A stretch of DNA of 64,000 bases, from NCBI RefSeq assembly GCF_000377505.1, contig NZ_KB898185.1:1-64000 (forward strand), written 5' to 3'. Position 1 is the stretch's first letter; every line of letters begins with the position of its first letter. Below are positions 10,981-18,668 of the stretch, piece by piece. The position numbers and the translations under genes are program-made. The notes under the pieces were generated by a model, which was not told the origin of the DNA, did no database searches, and saw nothing but the letters and a program-made list of their open reading frames with translations. This DNA comes from Paenibacillus massiliensis 2301065 = DSM 16942 (lineage in GTDB: Bacteria; Bacillota; Bacilli; Paenibacillales; Paenibacillaceae).

Positions 10981-11775
10981 TTAGTTAGAGCGATATGTTG
11001 TGTATGCTGCAGTATGCTTATGTTCTGCTGAGCCCAACAGGATATTAACGATTTTTTGGATGACTTCCTGCTCTTGCTCATGAATGAAAAAATGATTGCC
11101 ATCAAACATATGTACCTCAATCGGCGAGGTTGAATGCTGCTGCCAAGCCTGTAGCGAGTCTGTACTGACTTCAACATCCTGACGACCTCCGAACACAGTA
11201 ACCGGACAGGAAAGTGGATTTCCCAGCTTATATTCATACCTCTCACAGACCTTGAAGTCTGCGCGTAGGCGCGGCATGATCAGCTGCATTAATTCTCTGT
11301 TCTGCAGCACTTCCTCGGGAGTTCCCTGCATCAAACGAAGCTCCTCAATGAATGGATCGTCCGCCAGCTCATGAAGCCGTTTTTTGGAATATGGAAGCTG
11401 CGGTGCGGATTTGCCCGATACAATCAGATGGACGGGAAGCTGGCCTGTGCGGATATACAGTTCTCTGGCTGTCTCAAAAGCAAGTAACGAGCCCATACTG
11501 TGACCGAAGAAAGCAAATGGCTTGTGCACATAAGGAATCATGGCCGGAACCAGTGCGTCTACGATATCTTGTAGGTGCTCCATAGGCTCTTCCATGGAGC
11601 GACCTTCACGTCCAGGAAGCTGTATGGGCAGCACCGCAATATCCGGGGCAAGTCTGGACTTCCACGAAGAAAATATGGAAGCGCCCCCGCCGGCATAAGG
11701 AAAGCAGAATAATTGCAGTCTCTCAGCCGGATGAGCTACGGTCTTCGCCAGCCAGCGTTGTGACCGATTCATCAT
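10981..11775 (-). CDS. Type II thioesterase of NRPS cluster (TriA-like)
   Basis: Alpha/beta-hydrolase of 264 residues with the type II thioesterase signatures FPYAGGGAS, QLPGREGR and the nucleophile motif GHSMGS, plus a C-terminal catalytic His in DGNHFF. Such enzymes remove wrong or stalled acyl groups from carrier domains. TGGAGGT lies 8 bases before the ATG. It is the first gene of the cluster, upstream of two exporters and the NRPS, the order known for triA-triB-triC-triD. The last 15 or so residues (ending TTYRSN) extend beyond the usual family end. Confidence 0.92.
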   Translation of the reverse strand: MMNRSQRWLAKTVAHPAERLQLFCFPYAGGGASIFSSWKSRLAPDIAVLPIQLPGREGRSMEEPMEHLQDIVDALVPAMIPYVHKPFAFFGHSMGSLLAFETARELYIRTGQLPVHLIVSGKSAPQLPYSKKRLHELADDPFIEELRLMQGTPEEVLQNRELMQLIMPRLRADFKVCERYEYKLGNPLSCPVTVFGGRQDVEVSTDSLQAWQQHSTSPIEVHMFDGNHFFIHEQEQEVIQKIVNILLGSAEHKHTAAYTTYRSN

Positions 11776-12454
11776 ACATGGATACCTCCATCCTCTATTT
11801 AATTCAGGATGATACAGCTATTACAGGGAAATCCTTGTAATGGATGTATTCTTCCAGCAATTTCTAACTGGTTTTAAATATACAAACTTTAAATCGCCTT
11901 GGCATGGGACAAAAGAACCTAATTTATCCAATTCATAAATATATATTTTAATACAATTTATTACATTTAATTTCGATTTTTCAAATACTTTTTTTCACTT
12001 TTGGAATTAATTACCTGATGTTTGTGGAGTGTTATTTTGTTTTAAAACCATGCTTTCTATATTCATGCAGTATGTAAAAATAACTATTAAAAATGTTGAG
12101 TAGTCAGAAAAACGCCTTGCTATCAAAAGATTCTTTATTTACATATCCTTAACATGATGCTAACAAAATGAACATGTTTTCGCAGTCTAAATTGTATGTT
12201 TTTCCACTGTTGATTTTATTAGCCTAATTAATGGTAATTTTATTAATAATACTGCTCACTTTCTCTATTATTAACTCTTTAACTTTGGACTGAAAAAGTG
12301 CTTTTTATAGTCCCAAGGACCTATAACGCTTCATAAATATATTGACGTTTAGTCTAATTTTTTTAGTAATCTATTAATTTTTACGGAACCCATTAACGAC
12401 ATAATCGTATATGAGCCCCTTATATCTAAACATCCACCTGAGGTTATCTGGCAG
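11776..12454. promoter_or_regulatory. AT-rich control region upstream of NRPS cluster
   Basis: About 680 bases of very AT-rich DNA with no gene, unlike the GC-balanced neighbours. It must hold the promoter of the minus-strand cluster. AT-rich upstream regions of Firmicute antibiotic clusters are often AbrB targets; that is family knowledge, not shown here. I could not pick one convincing -35/-10 pair among many AT-rich candidates. Confidence 0.55.
12284..12319. repeat. Near-perfect hairpin in the cluster control region
   Basis: GGACT plus an A-rich arm, a three-base TGC loop, a T-rich arm and AGTCC form a stem of about 12 pairs, with outer partial pairing of CTTTGG with CCAAGG. There is no T run on either side, so it is not an ordinary terminator. 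It could be an operator or an mRNA leader structure. Confidence 0.5.
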
Positions 12455-12493
12455 CAAAAAAGCGGAATTCCCTTTTCACAGGAGATATCCGCT
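12455..12493 (-). terminator. Intrinsic terminator of the phosphotransferase gene
   Basis: On the minus strand AGCGGA...TCCGCT arms are followed by TTTTTTG, just after the stop codon of the gene at 12511-13311. Confidence 0.85.
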
Positions 12494-12510
12494 TTGCTGA
12501 TCTTCTTTAA

Positions 12511-13311
12511 TCAGTAGACTATGATACCCTTTGTTATCTGCTGCTCATTCTTGCGTAAGTACTCCATATCATTCAGATACACACTCAGATGTCCATCCTG
12601 AATATGAGACTGAAAATCCTCGTTCCCCTGTTTGGCTTCATTTCGCATGAATTGGGTTAGGGCTTCAAGCCGTTCTATAAGTATGCGGACAAATGACTCC
12701 TTACCCTCCAGGCCAATTCCATAAGTATCAAGGAACAGTCGGGCTTTTCGGATATGCTCGTCCAAGTCACCTTGAGTATCTGGATGCATGGGAGCGTTAA
12801 ATGGTACCCAGCGATAGACCGCATAGGCGACATCCCACATTCTTGGTCCGGGATGCAGCGTATCAAAATCTATCATCCCCGCCGCCTGATTCGAGATAAT
12901 TGTAACATTATAAGGAGCAAAATCCCCATGACACATGACCTCTACCGGGCTTACCTTCTCCAGCATCCAGTGCTCCTGCCCTGTCAGATTAGCAAGATAC
13001 CTCTCACTGTATTGATGAAAGGTCCGTAATAGGCTTGCTGCCGATACAAGCATGGAGTCTGTCAGCAAGTGCTCAGGCAATGGATAGTTGAACACTTCGC
13101 CAGGCATATAGGAGACCTGCTCCTGCTTCAATTCATTCATGCCATAAGGCATGGGAACAAATTCAGCTCCTTCAGCACGAACAAAACGCAAAAAGGAATG
13201 AACATCATCAGTCCAGGCCTGAGCTGGCCGCACGACTAACCTGCCGATCTTTTGAATTTTACCACTTCGTCCCCCAATTAATTGCTCGTGATTCTCCAAG
13301 TACAAGCACAC
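12511..13311 (-). CDS. Aminoglycoside phosphotransferase (APH)-family kinase
   Basis: Protein of about 266 residues with the APH/choline-kinase catalytic loop HGDFAPYN (residues about 130-137) and the metal-binding motif IDFD (about 149-152). The family phosphorylates small hydroxyl substrates, including aminoglycosides, choline and homoserine. The substrate cannot be read from sequence. The GTG at 13309-13311 overlaps the ribosome-binding GAGG. The TTG at 13303-13305 has a better spacing and may be the true start. It has its own terminator and faces away from the NRPS promoter region. Resistance is possible but unproven; such kinases are common in Paenibacillus. Confidence 0.82.
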   Translation of the reverse strand: MCLYLENHEQLIGGRSGKIQKIGRLVVRPAQAWTDDVHSFLRFVRAEGAEFVPMPYGMNELKQEQVSYMPGEVFNYPLPEHLLTDSMLVSAASLLRTFHQYSERYLANLTGQEHWMLEKVSPVEVMCHGDFAPYNVTIISNQAAGMIDFDTLHPGPRMWDVAYAVYRWVPFNAPMHPDTQGDLDEHIRKARLFLDTYGIGLEGKESFVRILIERLEALTQFMRNEAKQGNEDFQSHIQDGHLSVYLNDMEYLRKNEQQITKGIIVY

Positions 13312-13461
13312 CTCACTTCTTAATTTGAAACAAAATACTCTTAGCTCATTGCCACGATGGCATCATCCACAATGATTCTACCAGAAGTTGCAATGCTAAT
13401 TCAGCTTATAGTGGTATCTTCCAGATGGTTGTCCAGTCGGACATGCATGAGATTACCCCAA

Positions 13462-14763
13462 TTACTCCAATTCTCTGGAAAATTGATATAGCCATTCATC
13501 CATGCCTTGTTCAGGCACATGTAATGTACGGTAAGTGGGATTCGTATCCGGGTATCCTCCTACATCTTCCTGGCTATCGATCAGTTTTCCTCGACCTGCA
13601 AGCACGTCAGAGATAATTCGCTGATCGGTAGCATCTCGATCCTTTGGTCTTGCTCCAGCATGCGTGGTAACCTCCTTCAAGACTACTGAAGCAGGGACAG
13701 CTTTCAGCCCTTGAATCCACACAGGAGGATTGCTGAGTTCTACGATCCCGCCAAATGTCAGCGGAACAGGCTTGTCTTTCTGATCATAAGCAAGATTATC
13801 CTGTAGATAGGCTGAGCCGCTCTTACTGTTCGTACCTACTAGTCCCAATCCTTGCACCGTGTCTGCACCGTGCCGCAAATAATTCCCAACAATACTGACC
13901 CTTGGTCCTTCTGGTGTAATGCCTGTATTGGCCCATTCCTTCTCCACATAGCCGAGACGGATGGCCCATTTTCCCGGATTATAGATCACATTGTTCACAA
14001 TGACGCCCGTCGCGAATCCCTTGAACCACGGATTACGCTCCATATTATGGGCGTACAGATTGCCGATTACAGCCACATCCTGAACATAATCATGAACAAG
14101 GGTACCCATAGAATGAGATCCCTTCTCGTGTACTGAATGATTCAAGCCTTCAGCGATAATATTGTTGCTTAGCGTTACTCTGCGTGTAGTCGCTTCAGGA
14201 CCATTCGTTCGTGGACCGGAGAAAGACATGTTCTCATCCACACCCCAGGAGAAGGAGCAGTGATCAATAACAATGTTATACGCAGAGGCACCATAAGTGG
14301 ATACATCCGGCTCAAAGCCTGAACCCGGTGCACTCTCAGCATCTCCCATGCGGAATCGGACATGCTGCATTAGCACATCATGTGTACGGATTTGCATACC
14401 TCCTCGTATGAATGTGATGCCTGGCGAAGGGGCCGTCTGACCTGCAATGGTTACATAAGGCTCTCTTAGATCCAATCTCTCCTTCTCCAAATCAATGATC
14501 CCACCGACTTCAAATACGATAATACGCGGCCCTTTAGCCGCCAATGCCTCACGAAATGAACCTGGTCCATCGTTGTTCAGATTCGTAACTTTGATCACTT
14601 TCCCACCCCGGCCTGCTGGCGTATCCGTCCCAAATCCCACTGCTCCTGGAAATACGGGTTCAGCTCCAGCTTGTCCTGCTCCTGCCACCATGATCCAAGA
14701 CCACAGCAACAGCATACATATGCTTACTTTTCCGATGCACTGCATTCTGCTACTTACTTTCAT
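13462..14763 (-). CDS. Secreted pectate-lyase-like parallel beta-helix protein
   Basis: 433 residues. A signal peptide (residues 1-34, cleaved near AGAEP) precedes a right-handed beta-helix domain with the pectate-lyase superfamily signatures FREAL, ITIAGQTAPSPG-like text and VIIDHCSFSW-like repeats. Such enzymes cleave polygalacturonate by beta-elimination. Whether pectin is the actual substrate is inferred. AGGAGAG precedes the ATG. A cre-like site at 14793-14806 lies just upstream, so expression is probably lowered by good carbon sources. Confidence 0.85.
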   Translation of the reverse strand: MKVSSRMQCIGKVSICMLLLWSWIMVAGAGQAGAEPVFPGAVGFGTDTPAGRGGKVIKVTNLNNDGPGSFREALAAKGPRIIVFEVGGIIDLEKERLDLREPYVTIAGQTAPSPGITFIRGGMQIRTHDVLMQHVRFRMGDAESAPGSGFEPDVSTYGASAYNIVIDHCSFSWGVDENMSFSGPRTNGPEATTRRVTLSNNIIAEGLNHSVHEKGSHSMGTLVHDYVQDVAVIGNLYAHNMERNPWFKGFATGVIVNNVIYNPGKWAIRLGYVEKEWANTGITPEGPRVSIVGNYLRHGADTVQGLGLVGTNSKSGSAYLQDNLAYDQKDKPVPLTFGGIVELSNPPVWIQGLKAVPASVVLKEVTTHAGARPKDRDATDQRIISDVLAGRGKLIDSQEDVGGYPDTNPTYRTLHVPEQGMDEWLYQFSRELE

Positions 14764-14792
14764 AAGTACACTCTCCTTTATGTTTAATTTGA

Positions 14793-14806
14793 TGATAACG
14801 CTTACA
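14793..14806. promoter_or_regulatory. cre-like catabolite control site
   Basis: TGATAACGCTTACA agrees with the CcpA operator consensus TGWAANCGNTNWCA except at one position. It lies about 30 bases upstream of the lyase start. Confidence 0.6.
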
Positions 14807-14945
14807 ACTCTAATATAACTTTTTTTAATAAAATCTCCATCTATTTCAATACAATAAATGCTGAATCTTATTTCGAACCCGTTCTTATTGGGATACTTGC
14901 CGAGTACCTTACTTTTGCTAAGATTAAAACACGTCTCCTAGCAAC

Positions 14946-15005
14946 AAAAAAACACCTCCAAGAGCATCTCCATGTCTCACGACATGGCAGCATGCTCTCG
15001 AAGGT
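14946..15005 (-). terminator. Intrinsic terminator after the beta-propeller gene
   Basis: Long stem-loop on the minus strand: ACCTTCGAGAGCAT / ATGCTCTTGGAGGT outer arms, CCATGTC / GACATGG inner arms, followed by GTTTTTTTG. It ends the transcript of the gene at 15079-16230. Confidence 0.85.
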
Positions 15006-15078
15006 TTAGATTAGGGAATTCATTTACTGGAAACAGTTAAGAATATATTGCAAAAGGCTCGGGAACGATGACTTCTGA

Positions 15079-16230
15079 CTAGCTATCCTGCCTACTTAGA
15101 TTATTTTCATCATTCTTGTTTGAATTCGCATAAGGTAGATCTATCCGTTCTGGTTCCCCACCAGCAACCGGCATCGCGTATAGTTCTTTGTGGCCCCAAA
15201 TAATAGCTGAATAGTCACCTACCATAAAATAGATCTGATCACCAACAGACACTGGTCTGGTGACATGTTCATCGAGATGGGTCAATTGCTTCTCCTTGCC
15301 GGCGGCCTCGTCGTATACATATAGTGCCTTGATTAATCTAGCATTTGAGTCATTTGACTCCCAAGAAGTGAAGTAGAGCTTTGTCTCGTCGGAATTCCAT
15401 ACAGCTTCAGTCAGTTCATCTCGTCTGGCGAAAGAGACAGCCGCACCGCTCCCGCTCCCACTATGAAGAGGAAATTTACTAATCTGTTGTTTATACTGTT
15501 CATTAAATCCATAGGGTTGCTGAGTAGAGACATTAGTATCTGACAAATAGTAGGAGCGTCCATCTGCTGCTAGCTGTAATGAATTCATAGTAGGGCTCTG
15601 TAATTGAGAATGACGTGTAGCCAACTTCGCACCCTGATTCCACTCATATACATCAAATCCAACGAGTCCCTTGTCTTGATCTAACCGTGGTGATTTGAGC
15701 AATTCCCCTTGCAGGAAATAAATGGACTTCCCATCTGGTGCAAAATCAATCTCAGTTATCATGTGCTTGACTTGAAGCGAGCTAATGAGCTTGTTATTTC
15801 TTACATCCATGACCCGAATTGTGCTAGTTGGCTCGGAGTTCAGTGAGACTAGACGCGTAATCCCGGAATTGTATCTGGTAGATTCAAGAAAGGCTACATA
15901 GGTACCATCCGCCGAGAAGTCAACATCTAGAATGTAACTGTTAGAAGTGTATATTGTGGATGCTTCCGTTAGTGTGGATGGATTATAGAGCATTAGCAGA
16001 TTCTGGTTGGCAAAACCAGTCGTACTGGTTGCACTGACAACATACGCAATCTCCCCAGAGCCCGATACATCAAATACCTCTGTCAGGATAGGCTCAGTCA
16101 CAATAGATGACGATGCGTTCACTACAGGGACCTCTGCACGAATAGATGTGGTTGGCATGATACCAATCGTCATAAGAATAGTTAATAGAAGAATGAATCG
16201 TAATTTGAATATAGATGTACAAACGTGCAT
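15079..16230 (-). CDS. Secreted TolB/WD40-like beta-propeller protein, function unknown
   Basis: 383 residues with a signal peptide (hydrophobic LRFILLLTILMTIGI, cleavage near SIRAE). The rest reads as repeated four-stranded blades, for example DFSADGTYVAFLE, DFAPDGKSIYFL and AVWNSDETKLYFT, typical of PD40 / DPP-IV-type propellers. No catalytic domain follows, so it is a propeller-only exported protein, probably for binding or scaffolding. It stands alone with its own terminator. I do not recognise a specific family member. Confidence 0.75.
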   Translation of the reverse strand: MHVCTSIFKLRFILLLTILMTIGIMPTTSIRAEVPVVNASSSIVTEPILTEVFDVSGSGEIAYVVSATSTTGFANQNLLMLYNPSTLTEASTIYTSNSYILDVDFSADGTYVAFLESTRYNSGITRLVSLNSEPTSTIRVMDVRNNKLISSLQVKHMITEIDFAPDGKSIYFLQGELLKSPRLDQDKGLVGFDVYEWNQGAKLATRHSQLQSPTMNSLQLAADGRSYYLSDTNVSTQQPYGFNEQYKQQISKFPLHSGSGSGAAVSFARRDELTEAVWNSDETKLYFTSWESNDSNARLIKALYVYDEAAGKEKQLTHLDEHVTRPVSVGDQIYFMVGDYSAIIWGHKELYAMPVAGGEPERIDLPYANSNKNDENNLSRQDS

Positions 16231-16396
16231 GGCTATCTCCCTTGGTATGTTTTTCCTCAGTATACATCTTCAACCTCAGTTTGTCTCTACAGCACAGAAT
16301 GTACACTGGATCAAACAAAAATAATTCGTTCGTCTTTTGTGCTGGACAATACGTGGATGAATTCATATCGCATAGGAACAGCTCCTTTGTGATGAA

Positions 16397-16633
16397 TTAG
16401 GCCTTCAGCTGCGCCAGCATGCCTTCTCTTATCCGATCCGTAGCCTCTACCATGTTGCGCAAAGACTCTCTTGTCTCAGGTAATCCGCGTGTCTTCAGTC
16501 CACAATCCGGGTTGATCCAGAACAGCTTAGGGTCCAGTACCCGAAAAATAGCTTGGATATAACCGCTGCAACTGTCAAAATACCTGAATCCAAGCTGATC
16601 AAGTATACCTTCAAAGGAGACGTTCAGTAGCAT
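16397..16633 (-). pseudogene. metE: metE remnant (C-terminal end of cobalamin-independent methionine synthase)
   Basis: The last 50 residues read [13 protein letters not shown]...[10 protein letters not shown], the C-terminal end of MetE including the zinc-ligand Cys in NPDCGLKTR. Full MetE is about 760 residues, and only about 78 codons remain. The part before RVLDPK no longer resembles MetE, which points to a deletion or frameshift just upstream. No catalytic barrel remains, so it is not functional. Confidence 0.8.
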
Positions 16634-16667
16634 TTCATACTAGTTCCTCATCTCCTTCATTAATCCC

Positions 16668-16698
16668 ATTGACTGGGCGGCGTAACCCATGCTATATT
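16668..16698 (+). promoter_or_regulatory. Promoter of the hflX leader transcript
   Basis: TTGACT (16669-16674) and TATATT (16693-16698) are 18 bases apart. The start codon of the leader peptide follows 33 bases after the -10 box. Confidence 0.65.
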
Positions 16699-16730
16699 TG
16701 GTATACTTTTACATGAACGGAGGGTTAGGT

Positions 16731-16769
16731 GTGATACATTTTATCCGGATTCGCACTTTGCGTGGCTAA
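16731..16769 (+). CDS. Candidate ErmDL-like leader peptide MIHFIRIRTLRG
   Basis: Twelve-codon frame, GTG start, TAA stop. GGAGGG at 16719-16724 is 6 bases upstream, stronger than most ribosome-binding sites in the window. The first eight residues match the pattern M-x-H-x-[IM]-R-[IL]-R of the ErmD leader peptide, and R-x-R is the known macrolide-arrest motif of that class. It sits under its own promoter, upstream of structured RNA, a terminator and hflX. Function as a drug-sensing stalling peptide is inferred. Confidence 0.6.
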   Translation: MIHFIRIRTLRG

Positions 16770-17160
16770 TTTAGAACTTGCCCCAAGGATCTGCCCGTAG
16801 GCAGAGGAATCAGGATAGGTCTGTCCACTTACCCATTCTGCAGGGTTGCTAGCTTCCTTGTATATGACTTGAGGAACTGCGTCTCCCCTGCTAATGACGA
16901 GTCATAGCCTTCATCTAACGCTTCACGTCCAGGAATTCATTTGGTCCACGGATGATTATGCTTGCAATTCTAGTAAGCTGACTCCCCCGTATATCCACTT
17001 CTGGACTAGGCTTAGAATCTAAGGCTTATACAAAATAAGTAGCTGCTGGTTGTACAGTCACCATCTGGTGACCAACCTCCTTTGGCTATGCTACTCGTCT
17101 TCTAGGAATGTGACGGTATGGGTTCACTCCATCAACCAACTGATCTCCTTTTGCTTATGC
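16770..17160 (+). promoter_or_regulatory. Structured 5' leader of hflX
   Basis: About 390 bases between leader peptide and terminator with several hairpins: TCTGCC/GGCAGA at 16790-16805, CTTAGA/TCTAAG near 17010-17022, and GGTTG...TCACCA-TC-TGGTGA...CAACC at 17048-17077. I found no T-box or known riboswitch signature. On the opposite strand, 16764-16880 is open for 39 codons (reading PQVIYKEASNPAEW...), possibly a remnant of an older gene that I cannot identify. Confidence 0.5.
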
Positions 17161-17188
17161 ACACAGGCAGCCTTGCCTGTGTTTTTTT
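17161..17188 (+). terminator. Leader terminator (attenuator) before hflX
   Basis: Perfect ACACAGGCA / TGCCTGTGT stem with a four-base loop and a seven-T run. It lies 72 bases upstream of the hflX start and downstream of the leader peptide, so it would block hflX unless read through. Confidence 0.85.
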
Positions 17189-17260
17189 GTGCTTCTTGGG
17201 GGCGAATGCTCTGCATTAGATGTACTACCCGAATGGACAATAAGAAAGGATGATTCATAT

Positions 17261-18541
17261 ATGAAAGAAAAGCGTAACAAAGTATTACTCGTAGGTGTTC
17301 AATTACAGCGGCAGACGGATTTTGAGTATGGCATGGAGGAGCTCGCTAATCTGGCGACAGCCTGCGATCTACAGCCCGTAGGAGAACTGACGCAAAAGGC
17401 TGAACGCCTTCACTCATCTTATTACATTGGCCGCGGCAAGCTTCAGGAGCTGCAAGCCATGCTGGAGGCACATGACTCGCCGACTGTTATCTTCAACGAT
17501 GAGCTCTCCCCCTCGCAGATTCGCAATCTGGAGGCTGTCCTCGACTGTCGGATTATCGACCGCACGATGCTGATCCTGGAGATCTTCGCTGAGCGTGCCC
17601 AGACACGTGAGGCTCAGTTACAGGTCGAGGTGGCTCGACTGCAATATATGCTGCCGAGACTCGTAGGCAGTCGTGAGAGCCTGGGACGCCAAGGGGGCGG
17701 GGCTGGATTGAAGAATCGCGGCTCTGGTGAGACTCGACTGGAGCTGGATCGCCGCCGTATTGAGGAGCGAATCACGATGCTTGAGGCAGAGCTCACGAAG
17801 CTGGCTGCAAGGCGTCAGCAGCTGCGTAAGCAACGCCGCAAGAATGAGGTGCCTGTCGTTTCGCTTGTAGGCTATACCAACGCAGGCAAGTCCTCGCTGC
17901 TGAACACGATGCTGGAACGATATCATCCCGGTCAAGGCAAGCAAGTCTTCGCACATGATATGCTATTTGCCACATTGGAGACCAAGTCCCGCAGCATTCG
18001 TCTGCAGGGTAATCGCTCAATCGTACTGACGGATACCGTCGGCTTCGTCAGCAGGCTGCCGCATCATCTGGTCAAGGCTTTCCGTTCTACCCTTGAGGAG
18101 GTTGCCGAGTCGGATCTGCTGCTGCACGTCGTTGACTCCTCTCACCCAGAACAGGAAGCCCAGATTCAAGTAACACGTCAGACCCTGCGTGAATTGGGCG
18201 CAGATCAGGTTGAGGAGTTGATCGTCTATAACAAAGCAGATCTAACCCATGAATCTTATCCTCGGATTGAGGGGGGTGCCATCTACCTGTCTGCACGTCA
18301 GGCCATAGGAATTGATGAATTATCGAGCATCCTGACCAAGCGCTTATTCCACGATGAAGTGCAGCTGGAGATCCTGGTTCCGTATGATAAGGGCCATATC
18401 GTCTCCTACTTCAAGAGCTATGCTGAGGTCACCTCGATGTCTCACGAGGAAGAAGGTACCCGGATGAGCTTACACTGCAGCCCGGCAGATATGGAGCGAT
18501 ACAAGGATGAGATCTTGATCTATGATCTTCCCTCTCAGTAG
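17261..18541 (+). CDS. hflX: Ribosome-associated GTPase HflX
   Basis: 426 residues: an N-terminal HflX domain (nucleotide-binding-like fold, about 1-150), a coiled segment rich in Arg/Glu/Leu with the glycine-rich GGAGLKNRG, then a GTPase domain with GYTNAGKSS (about 203-211), DTVGFV and NKAD. HflX splits stalled 70S ribosomes. Some Firmicute paralogues (HflXr) also give macrolide-lincosamide resistance. AAAGGA precedes the ATG at 17261; an upstream in-frame start would lie across the leader. Its leader architecture (peptide plus terminator) suggests antibiotic induction, as known for Listeria hflXr. Confidence 0.95.
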   Translation: MKEKRNKVLLVGVQLQRQTDFEYGMEELANLATACDLQPVGELTQKAERLHSSYYIGRGKLQELQAMLEAHDSPTVIFNDELSPSQIRNLEAVLDCRIIDRTMLILEIFAERAQTREAQLQVEVARLQYMLPRLVGSRESLGRQGGGAGLKNRGSGETRLELDRRRIEERITMLEAELTKLAARRQQLRKQRRKNEVPVVSLVGYTNAGKSSLLNTMLERYHPGQGKQVFAHDMLFATLETKSRSIRLQGNRSIVLTDTVGFVSRLPHHLVKAFRSTLEEVAESDLLLHVVDSSHPEQEAQIQVTRQTLRELGADQVEELIVYNKADLTHESYPRIEGGAIYLSARQAIGIDELSSILTKRLFHDEVQLEILVPYDKGHIVSYFKSYAEVTSMSHEEEGTRMSLHCSPADMERYKDEILIYDLPSQ

Positions 18542-18603
18542 GATACAGCTACCGTATCTGCAAGTGACTGAGAAAATCACATAGGAACATCTAACGCACT
18601 ACA

Positions 18604-18644
18604 GGGGATGCCCGGACCAGTATTGGTGAGGCATCCCCTTTTTT
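18604..18644 (+). terminator. Intrinsic terminator of hflX
   Basis: Perfect nine-pair stem GGGGATGCC / GGCATCCCC followed by TTTTTT, 62 bases after the hflX stop. Confidence 0.92.
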
Positions 18645-18668
18645 GAGCTATAGCATCACTAAGCTCTC

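Noticed and set aside
17050-17253. Plus-strand frame across the hflX attenuator ending at the hflX ribosome-binding site
   Set aside because: No good start signal and it runs through the terminator stem; kept only as a possible element of leader control.
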